From assembly GCF_014647375.1 (NCBI RefSeq), contig NZ_BMPB01000007.1, positions 124,001 through 188,000 on the forward strand: 64,000 nucleotides of DNA, written 5' to 3'. A program made the position numbers and the translations under genes. The notes beneath the pieces are model-generated. The model saw only the letters and a list, made by a program, of their open reading frames with translations. It made no database searches and was not told the origin of the DNA. Below are positions 25,787-36,400 of this stretch, piece after piece (position 1 is the first letter of the stretch; every line of letters starts with the position of its first letter). The DNA is from Parabacteroides faecis. GTDB lineage: Bacteria; Bacteroidota; Bacteroidia; Bacteroidales; Tannerellaceae.

Positions 25787-28700
25787 TTACTTCTCTCTTA
25801 AAAGAATAACAGAATTAATCGGCAACGTATAGAAGAACTCATTTCCTCCTTTCATAACCCGTTTTTCCGGTGAGATTTGCTTATCTCCTTTCGGCAAAGC
25901 ATTCTGAGCATATTTATAAACTTCATATGTTCCTTTCGCACCGACATACTTATTACTGATTTTTATCTTTTTCTCCTGAGCTGTACCGTTCGCAAATATA
26001 TACACCCATTTCCCATCTTTATTTTTTATTGCAGTACCCACATAAAATTCATCTGGGGTCGATATCGGATAAACTTCTGCTCCGGGACGAATAAAACGAG
26101 TCAGCAGGGAATAGGCAAAATATTGAGGACGAACTTCATAGTCTACCGTCATATTCTCATAACAGGTATCCTGCGCATAAGCATTCTTTACATATTTCCA
26201 TAATCCTAATTGCTGCATCCCCTCGTAGCTGTCATTTTTACCATAATATTGATCTATCAAACTCCAATAACTGACACCACTTGCACCGGCATTCAATAAA
26301 TTAATTGCTATACGTACCATTAACACGCCACGTTCATATAAATTAATATCCTTCTGCCTGGCAGCTCCGACACATTGATTTCCTCCGAATTCTCCGACAA
26401 AATGAGGTTTTCCTGCCGACTTGGATAATTCATAATTCTGTCTTTCCCAATCCAGAATAGTTGAATTTGGTGTTTCATACCCGAAAATATAAGTATGGGA
26501 GTTAAAAACATCCGCCACATCCGCCAACTCACGGGTACAGGCTGCCAGGTATTTATGCGTACCTATGCCTCCGTCGGAATTATCCGACAAGCTGAAATCG
26601 ACCAGTTCACGTATTCCATCCTTTTTAAAACGCCGGTCCAAAGCCTTACACATTTCAATGTATTTTGCAGTAGAAGCCCTCTTCCCATTAACCAGGAACG
26701 ACCAATCCGGTTCATTGACCGGAGTAATCTCTTTTATACAGGTATATTTCTTTTCTTTTATCAAATATTGGATTAGTGCCGAAAAGTTTTCACTCCATTC
26801 CTCGTTGCTTTCAGGGGCAACAACCCAATTCCCACTATTGCAGCCTGCCAGGAAATGTTTGTCGGGAGCACCCCATAATGTCAATGTCACTTCCATTTGT
26901 TGCTGCTGTGCCAAATCCAGTTCACGGTATAGTGATTGCATCTCCGGGGAGTTGAATGTAAACTTATCCCAATTTATTAAACCGGGGTCGTCATTATCAT
27001 TCTCCGGTTCATACCACTGCGGCAATACCATTACACGGAGACGATGAATGTCCATATCCTTGATTCGCTTTTCTATGATATTCTTCCAATCCTTTTCTTT
27101 AGCTCCATCATTCCGGGTTACATTCTGAGAAAGGAAGTGAGGATCAAATTCTGCACCTATAGCCTGTAATACCGCATCTGTCTTCTCCCCGACAACCAGA
27201 TCATGTACTGGTTCGGACAGATCACTTTGATATCTGATTATCATGCTGCTTCTAGGTTCGTTCAATGTCAGTGTCAAACCTTCGGAAAGCTCTTTTCCGG
27301 TTTTTCTTATCGAATCGCCGGTATCTTTATTGATGAGTAAATAAGTTTTATCCGGGTTCACTCCGGATAATTCAACCCTGCAATCTTTATCCGGACATTC
27401 TTTACGGCGAAAAGCAACGATATAACCACTGTCATCCGATTTGCGGTACAACTGATAAGCCAGCCATGTATTTTCAGCGGTTGTATTATCTATACCACTC
27501 AAAGGATAGTAGTCTTCCAAAAAGTAAGGACGCAATTCTTCAAACTCAGCTTGTCTGTCTCTCATATCATAAATAGAGACGCCTGCTTCCGTTATCTTCC
27601 AGTTGAACGTTACAGCAGAACTTAAACTGGAACGGCAGGTATATTTATCTACTCCCCATGCGCCGGTCCCATGCAACGGCAGATAGAAATTCAATCCGTA
27701 TGTATGGCACTGATAACCATCCGGTTCTCCATAACTGTAGTCCGTCCTCCATAAAGGGGCACTTCGGGTAGTCGTTTCCAGATCCAGACGACGGCCGCCA
27801 CTGGCACAATTATCGATCAGTAAATTCGGAAAACGTTCCAGCAGATAATCCCAGAAAGCATATAAACCTTCAATATATTTGATCTCGCATATACCCTGCC
27901 GTCCCGGTTCATCATTTGCTTCCCAGAAACCTGCCGGTTCGATATTAAAATCCTGCCGGTAATAATCGATGTTATTCTCTTCTATAAAATCGCCGATATA
28001 TTCACTCATCCACCGGCAAGCCTTCGGATTTCCCAAATTGACGAGGCAAGCATCCGCACCAGGTCTTTCCAACATATATTCGGGATGTTCGATTGCCCAG
28101 GCAGAACCATAATAAACCCTTTCCGGCTCAAACCAAACCATAAACTTAGAGCCTACCTTATGTATCTCGTCCGCAATGGGCTTCAACCCTTCCGGAAAAC
28201 GAACGGAATCGACCGTCCAGTTACCAACCGTATTTGCCCAATTCTTATTATTGGCAACATCTGCCGACTGATCATACCAACCGGCGTCGAGCCAGAAAAC
28301 TTCCGGCAGGAGTTTAAATTGTTTGTACCTTTTGACCAATGCGATGGCATAATCGGCAGTCAAACAGGTATATTCATTACACGGGCTCGGATCACCATAA
28401 TTAAATCCTTTACAAAACGGGTATTGAGCTGGTTTCCCATCTACTTTACGGGTATGATGCGCTAATATGAAACGACGGAATTGGTTATGTCCGATCATAC
28501 GGTCATTCCCTTGCCAGAATAATAGACAGACACTCGATGTACGAATAGTTTCTTTGGGATAAAGATATGCCTTCAAACGTTCTATTCCTGATTTAAGCTG
28601 AATACTTTGTGCATCTGTGCAACGTACATCGGAGAACCAGGTTCCTGTCCATCCTATTGCAACCATCACACCCTGACCGGATGGCGATTCTATATTAAAG

Positions 28701-29263
28701 AAAGGAAAAGCCGTATGAGAAGAACGCCCGCCATCAGGGCGCATATACAGGTTCTCACCCGAAGTCAATTCTTTCAAACGGGGAGCAAAATCTGCTTTGG
28801 ACGGAAAACTTCCATTCGCATAATGCAAACGAAAGTTGCCCGGCCGGTCATACCGGAAAACGATATCGGAAACACAGACATTCGCTATCTCAGGGGTATT
28901 TCCGGATCCGGTATTCGTAAAATGAAGTACCCATTCTACAGCTTGTGAGTCTGTAAAACCTTTTACATCACAATCAACCTTCAGACCGCTCGCAGGGTCC
29001 TGATAGGTATAGCAATATCTGACTTCATGCTGATCGTCGCTTTTCAGGGGTTTAGCCGAATATGCCCAATCTTTGATAAATTCTTTGGATGGCTTTCCTC
29101 CGTATTCGAATGAAAAAGGAGGAACAGTTCCTTGTGCAAAATGCGAGGATATCCAATGTTCCACATCGGTCGGCCGACTATCCATCGACGCAATTGTTTG
29201 CCCTATACATATATATGGATATATAATCAGGGCAACCACAAAATAAAATAATTTTTTTCTCAT
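25787..29263 (-). CDS. Two-enzyme fusion: GH36-like alpha-galactosidase plus clan GH-A-like glycosidase
   Basis: A 1158-residue exported protein (signal peptide to about residue 21). Residues 30-690 match the neighbouring 708-residue GH36-like enzyme along its length: VFWLDAGWYDQ, the likely nucleophile Asp in YYRQDFNIEP (about 438), CASGGRR and the acid/base Asp in WRTDYSYGE (about 507). Residues 720-1158 are a second hydrolase, a TIM barrel of the clan A type with the acid/base Glu in TPVNEPDW (about 850), a nucleophile Glu in VGEFGG (about 956) and a C-terminal beta-sandwich. The second domain resembles GH5, GH30 or GH39 members; I cannot fix the family. The protein could remove alpha-galactosyl branches and cut the backbone together. 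Its ATG overlaps the upstream GH36 stop (ATGA). Confidence 0.85.
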   Translation of the reverse strand: MRKKLFYFVVALIIYPYICIGQTIASMDSRPTDVEHWISSHFAQGTVPPFSFEYGGKPSKEFIKDWAYSAKPLKSDDQHEVRYCYTYQDPASGLKVDCDVKGFTDSQAVEWVLHFTNTGSGNTPEIANVCVSDIVFRYDRPGNFRLHYANGSFPSKADFAPRLKELTSGENLYMRPDGGRSSHTAFPFFNIESPSGQGVMVAIGWTGTWFSDVRCTDAQSIQLKSGIERLKAYLYPKETIRTSSVCLLFWQGNDRMIGHNQFRRFILAHHTRKVDGKPAQYPFCKGFNYGDPSPCNEYTCLTADYAIALVKRYKQFKLLPEVFWLDAGWYDQSADVANNKNWANTVGNWTVDSVRFPEGLKPIADEIHKVGSKFMVWFEPERVYYGSAWAIEHPEYMLERPGADACLVNLGNPKACRWMSEYIGDFIEENNIDYYRQDFNIEPAGFWEANDEPGRQGICEIKYIEGLYAFWDYLLERFPNLLIDNCASGGRRLDLETTTRSAPLWRTDYSYGEPDGYQCHTYGLNFYLPLHGTGAWGVDKYTCRSSLSSAVTFNWKITEAGVSIYDMRDRQAEFEELRPYFLEDYYPLSGIDNTTAENTWLAYQLYRKSDDSGYIVAFRRKECPDKDCRVELSGVNPDKTYLLINKDTGDSIRKTGKELSEGLTLTLNEPRSSMIIRYQSDLSEPVHDLVVGEKTDAVLQAIGAEFDPHFLSQNVTRNDGAKEKDWKNIIEKRIKDMDIHRLRVMVLPQWYEPENDNDDPGLINWDKFTFNSPEMQSLYRELDLAQQQQMEVTLTLWGAPDKHFLAGCNSGNWVVAPESNEEWSENFSALIQYLIKEKKYTCIKEITPVNEPDWSFLVNGKRASTAKYIEMCKALDRRFKKDGIRELVDFSLSDNSDGGIGTHKYLAACTRELADVADVFNSHTYIFGYETPNSTILDWERQNYELSKSAGKPHFVGEFGGNQCVGAARQKDINLYERGVLMVRIAINLLNAGASGVSYWSLIDQYYGKNDSYEGMQQLGLWKYVKNAYAQDTCYENMTVDYEVRPQYFAYSLLTRFIRPGAEVYPISTPDEFYVGTAIKNKDGKWVYIFANGTAQEKKIKISNKYVGAKGTYEVYKYAQNALPKGDKQISPEKRVMKGGNEFFYTLPINSVILLREK

Positions 29264-31386
29264 TTCTTTATAGTATTAACAGGTTCATATTTCAATAAAA
29301 GGGAAGAGCGAGGGTTCTCCAGCTCAAGCATCAATCCGTCAGTTAATTCCTTTCCTGACATATTGAGTACTTTACCGGTATCCATATTTGTAATTTTATA
29401 TTCCTTTTTGGGAGTTACTCCCCGGAGGTTCACATTGATTCTATTCTCTCCGCACTCAGGACGCCTGAAAGCAACAATGATTCCACTGCCATCCGACGGA
29501 CAGTGTAACTGATAAGCTATCCAAATATTCAGAGGGGTAATATCTCCCGTTCCTGTCAATGGATAATAATCTTCATAATAATAAGGCCGGATTTCATGGA
29601 ACTCTTTCAAGCATTGTTGCATTTCCGGTATGGATGCCTGGGTATTTGTTACTTTCCAATTATAGATAAGGGCGGAACTCATGCTGGAACGGAAAGAATA
29701 CTTATCCGTATTAAGGCTTCCCGTACCATGTATAGGTAAGAAAAATTCAAGTCCGTACGTCTGGTTCTGCAGTCCGTCCGTATCATAATAATGATAATAA
29801 TCACTCCTCCATAAAGGTGCGCTTCTGCCCGTAGTCTCCCAATCGATTCTCCGTCCACCGCTAGCACAGTTGTCGATCAGAAGATTTGGGAAACGTTCCA
29901 ACAAATAATCCCAGAAACGATACAGACCTTCTACATACCGGATCTCTTTCATGCCGATACGTCCGGGTTCATCGTTTGCTTCCCAATAATCAGCCGGTTC
30001 TATATTGCAATCTTGCCGGTAATAATCTATGCCATTCTTTTCAAGCATATCACCGATATACTTCGATAACCATTCACAAGCCTCCGGATTTCCTAAATCA
30101 AATAAAAGCCAGGTATTATCTTCCCGGTTCGGATCTCCCTGCATCGTTTTTTCAAGCATCCATTCAGGGTATTCCACGGCCCATTGGGTTCCTCTTACAA
30201 CCCGTTCAGGTTCAAACCAAACCATAAATTTAGTCCCGACCTGATGTATCACATCTGCTACAGGCCGTAAACCTTCCGGAAAACGCAGGGTATCGATAGT
30301 CCAGTTTCCTGTCGTATTAGCCCACGATTTTCCATGTTCAAAATCAGACGCATCCGTATGCCAGCCCGCATCCAACCAGAACACTTCCGGTTTCAATCCA
30401 AACTGGATATATCTCTTTACCATAGCTATCGCGTAATCACTCGCAATGCAGGAATATTCCCCGCAAGGAGAAGGATCCCGGTAATTAAATCCGCTGGATA
30501 GTGGATATTCAGCCAATTTTCCATTGATCTTCCGGCTGTTATGTGCCAAAATGAAACGTCTGAACTGATTATGTCCATCCATCCGGTCTTTACTTTCCCA
30601 AAACATGAGGCTGACACTCGGAGTACGGATACTTTCATCCGGATATAAATATAAATTCATTCTTTTCATACCGGCGGCCATAGCCACTGTATTCTTATCC
30701 TTCGCAGAAATATTTGCCTGCCAGGTTCCGGTCCATCCGACACTCATAACCACTCCCTGACTTGCCGGTGACTCTATATTAAAAAACGGCAAATAATCTC
30801 CCTGGGAAGAACGTCCTCCTTCCGGACTCATTCGTTTCATTTCGCCTGTAACCAATTCTATGGAGCGGGGATGGAAATCGTATTTGGAAATATGACTGCC
30901 ATCTGAATAATGAAGGTGAAAAGCCCCTTCCGCAGGATATTGTATGGATAAATCACATACATTTACATCTGTTATCTCTCGTGAATTTTCCGGACTTTTA
31001 TTCGTGAAGTTCAGAACCCATTCCACGCCATGATAATCCGAATATCCTTTCACATTACATATGACTGATAATCCATTAGTCGGATTTATATATGTGAATA
31101 TGTATTCGACTACATCCGGTTCGTCTACAGTCAGTTTCTCTGCCGAATACTTCCATTGTTCAATAAAGCTCTCTGACGGCTGTCCATCATAAACGAAAGA
31201 AAAAGGAGGTATTTTCCCTTCGGCAAAGTGCTCTTCGATCCATTGCTCTATACCGGGTAAGTGCTTCGACATTCTGACAGTAGTTTGCCCCACTACACTA
31301 AAACAACCTGTATATATCAGTAATAATGACAGCAATATTTTCCAACTATATGCTATACCTTTTAACTTGAATTGCCTGTTCTCCAT
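29260..31386 (-). CDS. GH36-like alpha-galactosidase, exported
   Basis: A 708-residue enzyme predicted to hydrolyse terminal alpha-galactosides in the periplasm. A signal peptide region covers about residues 12-33. The beta-sandwich N-domain (40-300) is followed by the catalytic barrel with VFWLDAGWHTD, MVWFEPERV, the likely nucleophile Asp in YYRQDCNIEP (about 458), LLIDNCASGGRR and the acid/base Asp in WRSDYYHY (about 528). It is a full-length paralogue of the N-terminal part of the next gene. It starts 231 bases after susD, with a stem-loop and a 22-bp repeat array in between, and is translationally coupled to the fusion gene. An alpha-N-acetylgalactosaminidase role is a less likely alternative. 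Confidence 0.87.
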   Translation of the reverse strand: MENRQFKLKGIAYSWKILLSLLLIYTGCFSVVGQTTVRMSKHLPGIEQWIEEHFAEGKIPPFSFVYDGQPSESFIEQWKYSAEKLTVDEPDVVEYIFTYINPTNGLSVICNVKGYSDYHGVEWVLNFTNKSPENSREITDVNVCDLSIQYPAEGAFHLHYSDGSHISKYDFHPRSIELVTGEMKRMSPEGGRSSQGDYLPFFNIESPASQGVVMSVGWTGTWQANISAKDKNTVAMAAGMKRMNLYLYPDESIRTPSVSLMFWESKDRMDGHNQFRRFILAHNSRKINGKLAEYPLSSGFNYRDPSPCGEYSCIASDYAIAMVKRYIQFGLKPEVFWLDAGWHTDASDFEHGKSWANTTGNWTIDTLRFPEGLRPVADVIHQVGTKFMVWFEPERVVRGTQWAVEYPEWMLEKTMQGDPNREDNTWLLFDLGNPEACEWLSKYIGDMLEKNGIDYYRQDCNIEPADYWEANDEPGRIGMKEIRYVEGLYRFWDYLLERFPNLLIDNCASGGRRIDWETTGRSAPLWRSDYYHYYDTDGLQNQTYGLEFFLPIHGTGSLNTDKYSFRSSMSSALIYNWKVTNTQASIPEMQQCLKEFHEIRPYYYEDYYPLTGTGDITPLNIWIAYQLHCPSDGSGIIVAFRRPECGENRINVNLRGVTPKKEYKITNMDTGKVLNMSGKELTDGLMLELENPRSSLLLKYEPVNTIKK

Positions 31387-31474
31387 TTTATTATAATTAA
31401 GTTACTATTCTGCAGAGTCAAAACACCTGTATTATTTCTATTCCTTATCTTTATCAGATGCTCTGTTGTACTAT

Positions 31475-31562
31475 TTGTCCAATTATTTCATCCCTATGAA
31501 ACAGTTGTTTCTCTAAGGTGAAACTATTGTTTCATTCTAATGAAACACATATTCCATTTGAA
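31475..31562. repeat. 22-bp tandem hairpin array, arms TGAAAC/GTTTCA
   Basis: TGAAAC begins at 31497, 31519 and 31541, an exact 22-bp period. Units read TGAAAC-N4-GTTTCW-N6; a weaker unit precedes at 31475, and the unit at 31541 has a degenerate right arm (ATTCCA). It lies in the susD-GH36 intergenic gap, so it is probably transcribed. Confidence 0.82.
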
Positions 31563-31572
31563 ACTACAGCAA

Positions 31573-31607
31573 TACCAGTGACCACTTTTTAATAGTGGCC
31601 ACTGGTA
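31573..31607 (-). other. Stem-loop directly after susD
   Basis: TACCAGTGACCACT (31573-31586) pairs with 31594-31607 (13 of 14 positions) around a 7-base loop, 11 bases after the susD stop. No T run follows on the minus strand. It probably protects or partly terminates the abundant susCD message before the glycosidase genes. Confidence 0.75.
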
Positions 31608-31617
31608 GATCAAATCA

Positions 31618-33483
31618 TTAATACCCCGGATTCTCCACCAAATTCGGATTAGCAGAAGTACGGCCATGCCCGATAGGCAAATAATAATTCTTTTCAGGGA
31701 AAGTCGGTGTTTGCGGTCTTCCGTCGATATCATCGACAAAATCCAAACGATACTTTCCACTGGCTGCATCATAGATATACCGTAAACCGGAATATGTACG
31801 TGTAAGAGCTGTAACGGCAGTTCTCCAACGTCTTAAGTCCCAATAACGATGGTTCTCGAAAACTAATTCTACTTTTCTTTCATGATGTATCTTTTCCCGG
31901 TCGATAGAAGTTAATTTGGCAATTCCAGCACGTTCACGAATCTGATTGACAGCGTCCAACGCATCACTGGTTCTACCCAGTTCAAACGCTGCTTCTGCAT
32001 AATTCAATAAAACCTCACCGAAGCGGAAAATCAGATAATCGGTTGTCGACTCACTGAACCAGTTCATATTATTTGCCGTTGGATCAAGGTATTTCATTAC
32101 ACCGAACCCTGTATTAGTACAGCTAAGCTCTTTAAAACGTGTCAGCTGATCTCCGATTGCAGCAACACCCTCGTAGGAATCATAACGCCCGTCGATCAGT
32201 GTTCCATCTTTCGAAATGATGCCATTATGCATGTCTATTGTATTCTCACCCAATACACCACCTACAGCATCCGGCCATGAGGTTCCATTCGTCCAGATAG
32301 AAGCAGCGAACCGGGGATCTTTATTCCCCCATAATTCCTCCATCGTCCACAGACGGTTTTTTGCATATGCCCGGTCAATCTTACCAGGAGTGCCGTCTAT
32401 ATATTCGAATTCTTCCGCCATATCCAGATAAGGACCATGATAGTTACCGACACCCCAGACATTCGGACGAGGACATTCCGTCATATCCCATGACCATCTG
32501 TTCTTTCCGCCATCCGAAGCACTTGGACCGGTATGTTGCTTTACCATAATTGCTTCACAATTACCTTTTTTCAAAAATATATTCTTAAAGTTCTCCACTT
32601 TATCTGCATCCGCATTATAAAGGGCATACGGGCTTTCACTCATGATCTTCTTACTGGCATCATAACAAATCTGATAATACAGTGAAGCCTCTCCATTAGG
32701 AAAACCCAATAATCCGTCCAGTTGTACCGAACCAAATTGAGCGATGCTTCCTGCGTATAATGCAGCTCTGCTTCGAAGAGCTAATGCAGCCCATTTATTG
32801 GCACGCCCCGCATCCGTAGCAGAAGGAAGGATTTCAGATATTTCATCTGTCTCTTTCAGGATGAAGTCGTACAATTCTTTTTCCGTATTACGTTTCGGAT
32901 ACAATGCAGTGGAATCCGCATCGATAGACTGGACCTCAGTAATCAAAGGTACTCCTCCATAACGTTTTACCATTGCGAAATAACAAAATGCCCTTAAAAA
33001 ACGAGCTTCAGCAATTCGCTCATTCACATTCGAAATAGAGGACTCAGCTGCACGCTCAATAAAGTCATTCAAATTCCGAATGGTATAATAAGCATTTCCC
33101 CACCACTGCATCTGAGTAGAGTTTACCTGAAATCCGTTATCTTTTATATCGAGCATATGAGCTTGTGCCCCGAAATTATACTTTGCCTCATCTGTAATTT
33201 CGAGCATTCTGACAGTACCTTCCATCTGCTCACTGTATCCCATAACGGTTCCCCAATCATTACCATCACGATTCATAGGCGAACTGTCATATAAACATGT
33301 CGCATCATTAATCATCACCGGCGTACAAGCATAAAGCTCTGCCAGATACATATCAAGTAATGCAGGATCATTCCATACTACAGCATCCGTATACCGATCG
33401 GTCGGAACTTTGTCCAATACATCATAACACGACGTCATTGTCGCAGCCAAAGCGACTATTGCTATATTTAATTTCGTTTTCAT
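31618..33483 (-). CDS. RagB/SusD-family glycan-binding lipoprotein
   Basis: A 621-residue surface lipoprotein that captures the oligosaccharide and closes the lid over its SusC partner. The signal peptide ends MTSC-Y (Cys19). The TPR-containing SusD fold is shown by the N-terminal block YDVLDKVPTDRYT, RFLRAFCYFAMVKRYGGVPLI (about 145-165) and the C-terminal block ERKVELVFENHRYWDLRRW (about 540-560), all hallmarks of the family. The gene follows susC by 11 bases. The specificity cannot be read from the sequence. Confidence 0.95.
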   Translation of the reverse strand: MKTKLNIAIVALAATMTSCYDVLDKVPTDRYTDAVVWNDPALLDMYLAELYACTPVMINDATCLYDSSPMNRDGNDWGTVMGYSEQMEGTVRMLEITDEAKYNFGAQAHMLDIKDNGFQVNSTQMQWWGNAYYTIRNLNDFIERAAESSISNVNERIAEARFLRAFCYFAMVKRYGGVPLITEVQSIDADSTALYPKRNTEKELYDFILKETDEISEILPSATDAGRANKWAALALRSRAALYAGSIAQFGSVQLDGLLGFPNGEASLYYQICYDASKKIMSESPYALYNADADKVENFKNIFLKKGNCEAIMVKQHTGPSASDGGKNRWSWDMTECPRPNVWGVGNYHGPYLDMAEEFEYIDGTPGKIDRAYAKNRLWTMEELWGNKDPRFAASIWTNGTSWPDAVGGVLGENTIDMHNGIISKDGTLIDGRYDSYEGVAAIGDQLTRFKELSCTNTGFGVMKYLDPTANNMNWFSESTTDYLIFRFGEVLLNYAEAAFELGRTSDALDAVNQIRERAGIAKLTSIDREKIHHERKVELVFENHRYWDLRRWRTAVTALTRTYSGLRYIYDAASGKYRLDFVDDIDGRPQTPTFPEKNYYLPIGHGRTSANPNLVENPGY

Positions 33484-33494
33484 AATTGTACATG

Positions 33495-36400
33495 TTAAAA
33501 AATAAGATTACAACCTATGCTCATCGTATATTGCTGAGGATAATAAGTACCGGCTCCATAATTTTCCGGCATTTCAGGGTCAACTCCATATTTGTGCAGT
33601 GAATTTATTGTAAAAAGATTCGTTCCTGCAAAATAGATTCTCAATTTGCTGACTCTTATTTTTGACAACAATTCAGTAGGGATCTCGTATCCGAATGTCA
33701 TGTTCTTCAAACGCAGATAAGTTGTATTATGGTTGTTGTGATCCGAATAGAAACCATTGGTAGACGAACCTCCCGGCCGTGCGATCAAAGCATCAGGATC
33801 GTTTGTCCTGTCATTCCACGTATTCTGATAACGGAAAGATGTTTCCGCCAGATAAGTCACAAACGTTGTGTAGCCGGATGCTCCCTGGAAAAGGGCTGAC
33901 AAGTCAAAGTTTCTGTATTTCAGATTCAAATTGAATCCAAACATCCAATGAGGAGTCGCACCTTTACCTATTTCTTTCTGGTCACGCCAGTTGATCACTC
34001 CGTCGCCATTTAAATCCTTATATTTGGCATCTCCGGGACGTAAAGAAGAATTGTCGTTGTTCAAATCTTCGAAAGTGCAATTCCATGCATTTATCTCCTC
34101 CTGACTTGTGAACAATCCGTCGAAAACATATCCGTACCGGCGATCCGTATATCTTCCACTGTTCTTATATAATCTTTCCTGATCAGGATCCGTATATTCC
34201 GGCTCATCATAATAGTTCCATTTGGATCTGGAATAAGAAACATTACCTGAAATATCATATGCAACACTTCCTATATTACCTGTCGTACCGAGTCTTAATT
34301 CAAATCCTTTCGTATTGATACTATTCAGGTTTTCCGTAGGTAATGCAGCTCCGAAAGAAGATGGTAAAGAACTTGAGCGGGTTCCCGGAATTCCACTACG
34401 TTTACGGTAAAAGAACTCTGCATCCCCGTAAAGTTTACGGTTCCACAATGAATAATCGACACCGGCATTATAAATTTTCATTCTCTCCCAGGTCAGATTT
34501 ATATTGGGTAATCCAGACGGTGTTAACCCTGAAATCAAATTAGAACCCAACGTATAACTCGAATCAAATGTATATCCGGTCAAATAAGCAAAATTAGCTA
34601 CTGCGTCATATCCAGATTCACCATAACTTAATCGTATCTTCAGATTGTCAACAAAATTCAGTTGCTTCATAAAAGTTTCTTCTGCCATATTCCAACCTAA
34701 AGACACACTGGGAAAATATCCCCATCTATGCCCCTTGGCAAACCTTGAAGAAGCATCGGCTCTCAGAATAGTTTCTACCATATAACGATCCAGATAACTG
34801 TAATTTATTCGTCCGATCCAACTTACACGTCCCACGGCCGAGCTCGATGAATTATTCGCAGCAGTTGTGGAACTCCCGGCAAATAACTCATCCAATGCCG
34901 TTGATACAAAACCTGTACGCGAAGCGTTTAGATTTTTGCTTTTTTCATCAACTGATTCAAACATGAACAGACCAGATATGTGATGAGATTTTGCAAAAGT
35001 CTCATCATAATTCAGTGAATACTGCTGAATTAATTTTGTATTATTGGAGGCCCCCATATTCAAAGATGTCGGGTCCTGCGAATTGCGTACCAATGTATAC
35101 TGATCTGTTTCCGAATTATATGTATAAAATGAAGCCTGTTTTTTAAAGGTTTTCTGATCGTACGAATCATTCCGGTAAATAATAGTTCCTTTGGCTTTTA
35201 ATCCCGGAATATATTTGAAATCATACTGTAACGCTCCTTTAAACTGCGTGATATTATTTATCCGCTCTACATAACCGGCCAATTCAGAGTTCGTTGCAAA
35301 AACGGGACTACCCATCGTTACTTCAGCATAAGCCAGTTTGGAAGGATCAGGCAATTCCAAAGGATACATCGGGCTGGCCCTGTAGATCAAATCATTCCAG
35401 AAATTATTATTACTGGATATCATATCCGCACCGGATGTATAATAACGCTGTTCCTTGATATACATTAAATCCATTGTCGCTGAAAGGCGGTCCGTTATCT
35501 TTGTATCGACATTAGACTGGAAGTTATAACGGTCATAATGCCCTCCATTCTTCTTCAAAATGGTTTCCTGCGTATTATAACCAAAATAGCCATAATATTT
35601 CATCTTTTCATTACCACCGGATATAGAGACATTATGATTCTGCTGAGGAGCAAATTTCCGGATAGAAGCTGCATACCAGTCAGTATTCAAATACTTAGGA
35701 TCTGTACCATCCTTATATTTCTGAATTTCTTCCTCTGTGTAAGGAGCAGTCTCTGCCGGGTTCCCCGAATATATCCATGTATCTCTGGAATATTGGGCTC
35801 TTTCAGCCGAACTACCGGACTTCATTACATTCGTCGATCCCTGAAGTGTATACGAACTGTTCACTGTGATAGTCGGTTTGGATGATTTACCACGTTTTGT
35901 CGTGATCAAAATTACTCCGTTACCGGCTCGTGCTCCATATATGGAAGCTGCACCGTCTTTCAGAATAGAAATGGACTCTATTTGATTGGCATCAATATTA
36001 TTGAAACTTGTCTCCATTCCATCCACTATGATTAACGGGGCATCAAAACCACGTATATTCAAGCTGGCATCGTCAAGCCCCGGAAGACCGGAGGTCTGTT
36101 TACTAACCAAACCTGGAAGTTGTCCGGCCAACATATTACTGACATTGGCAACAGGAGCTACAGCTATTTTCTCCGTCTTTATTTGAGATACAGAACCTGT
36201 TACCGTAGCAACCCTTTGTTGTCCGTATCCGATTACCACAACTTCATCCAGTGCTTTTATATTTTCCTCTAGTGTGACAGTCAGCATTTTCCCAGGAGTT
36301 GTTTGTACCTGTTGAGTGACATAACCTATATAAGAAATATCTAACATAGCATTCTTCTTCACTGATAAAGAAAATACGCCATTTATATCTGTTATTGTGC

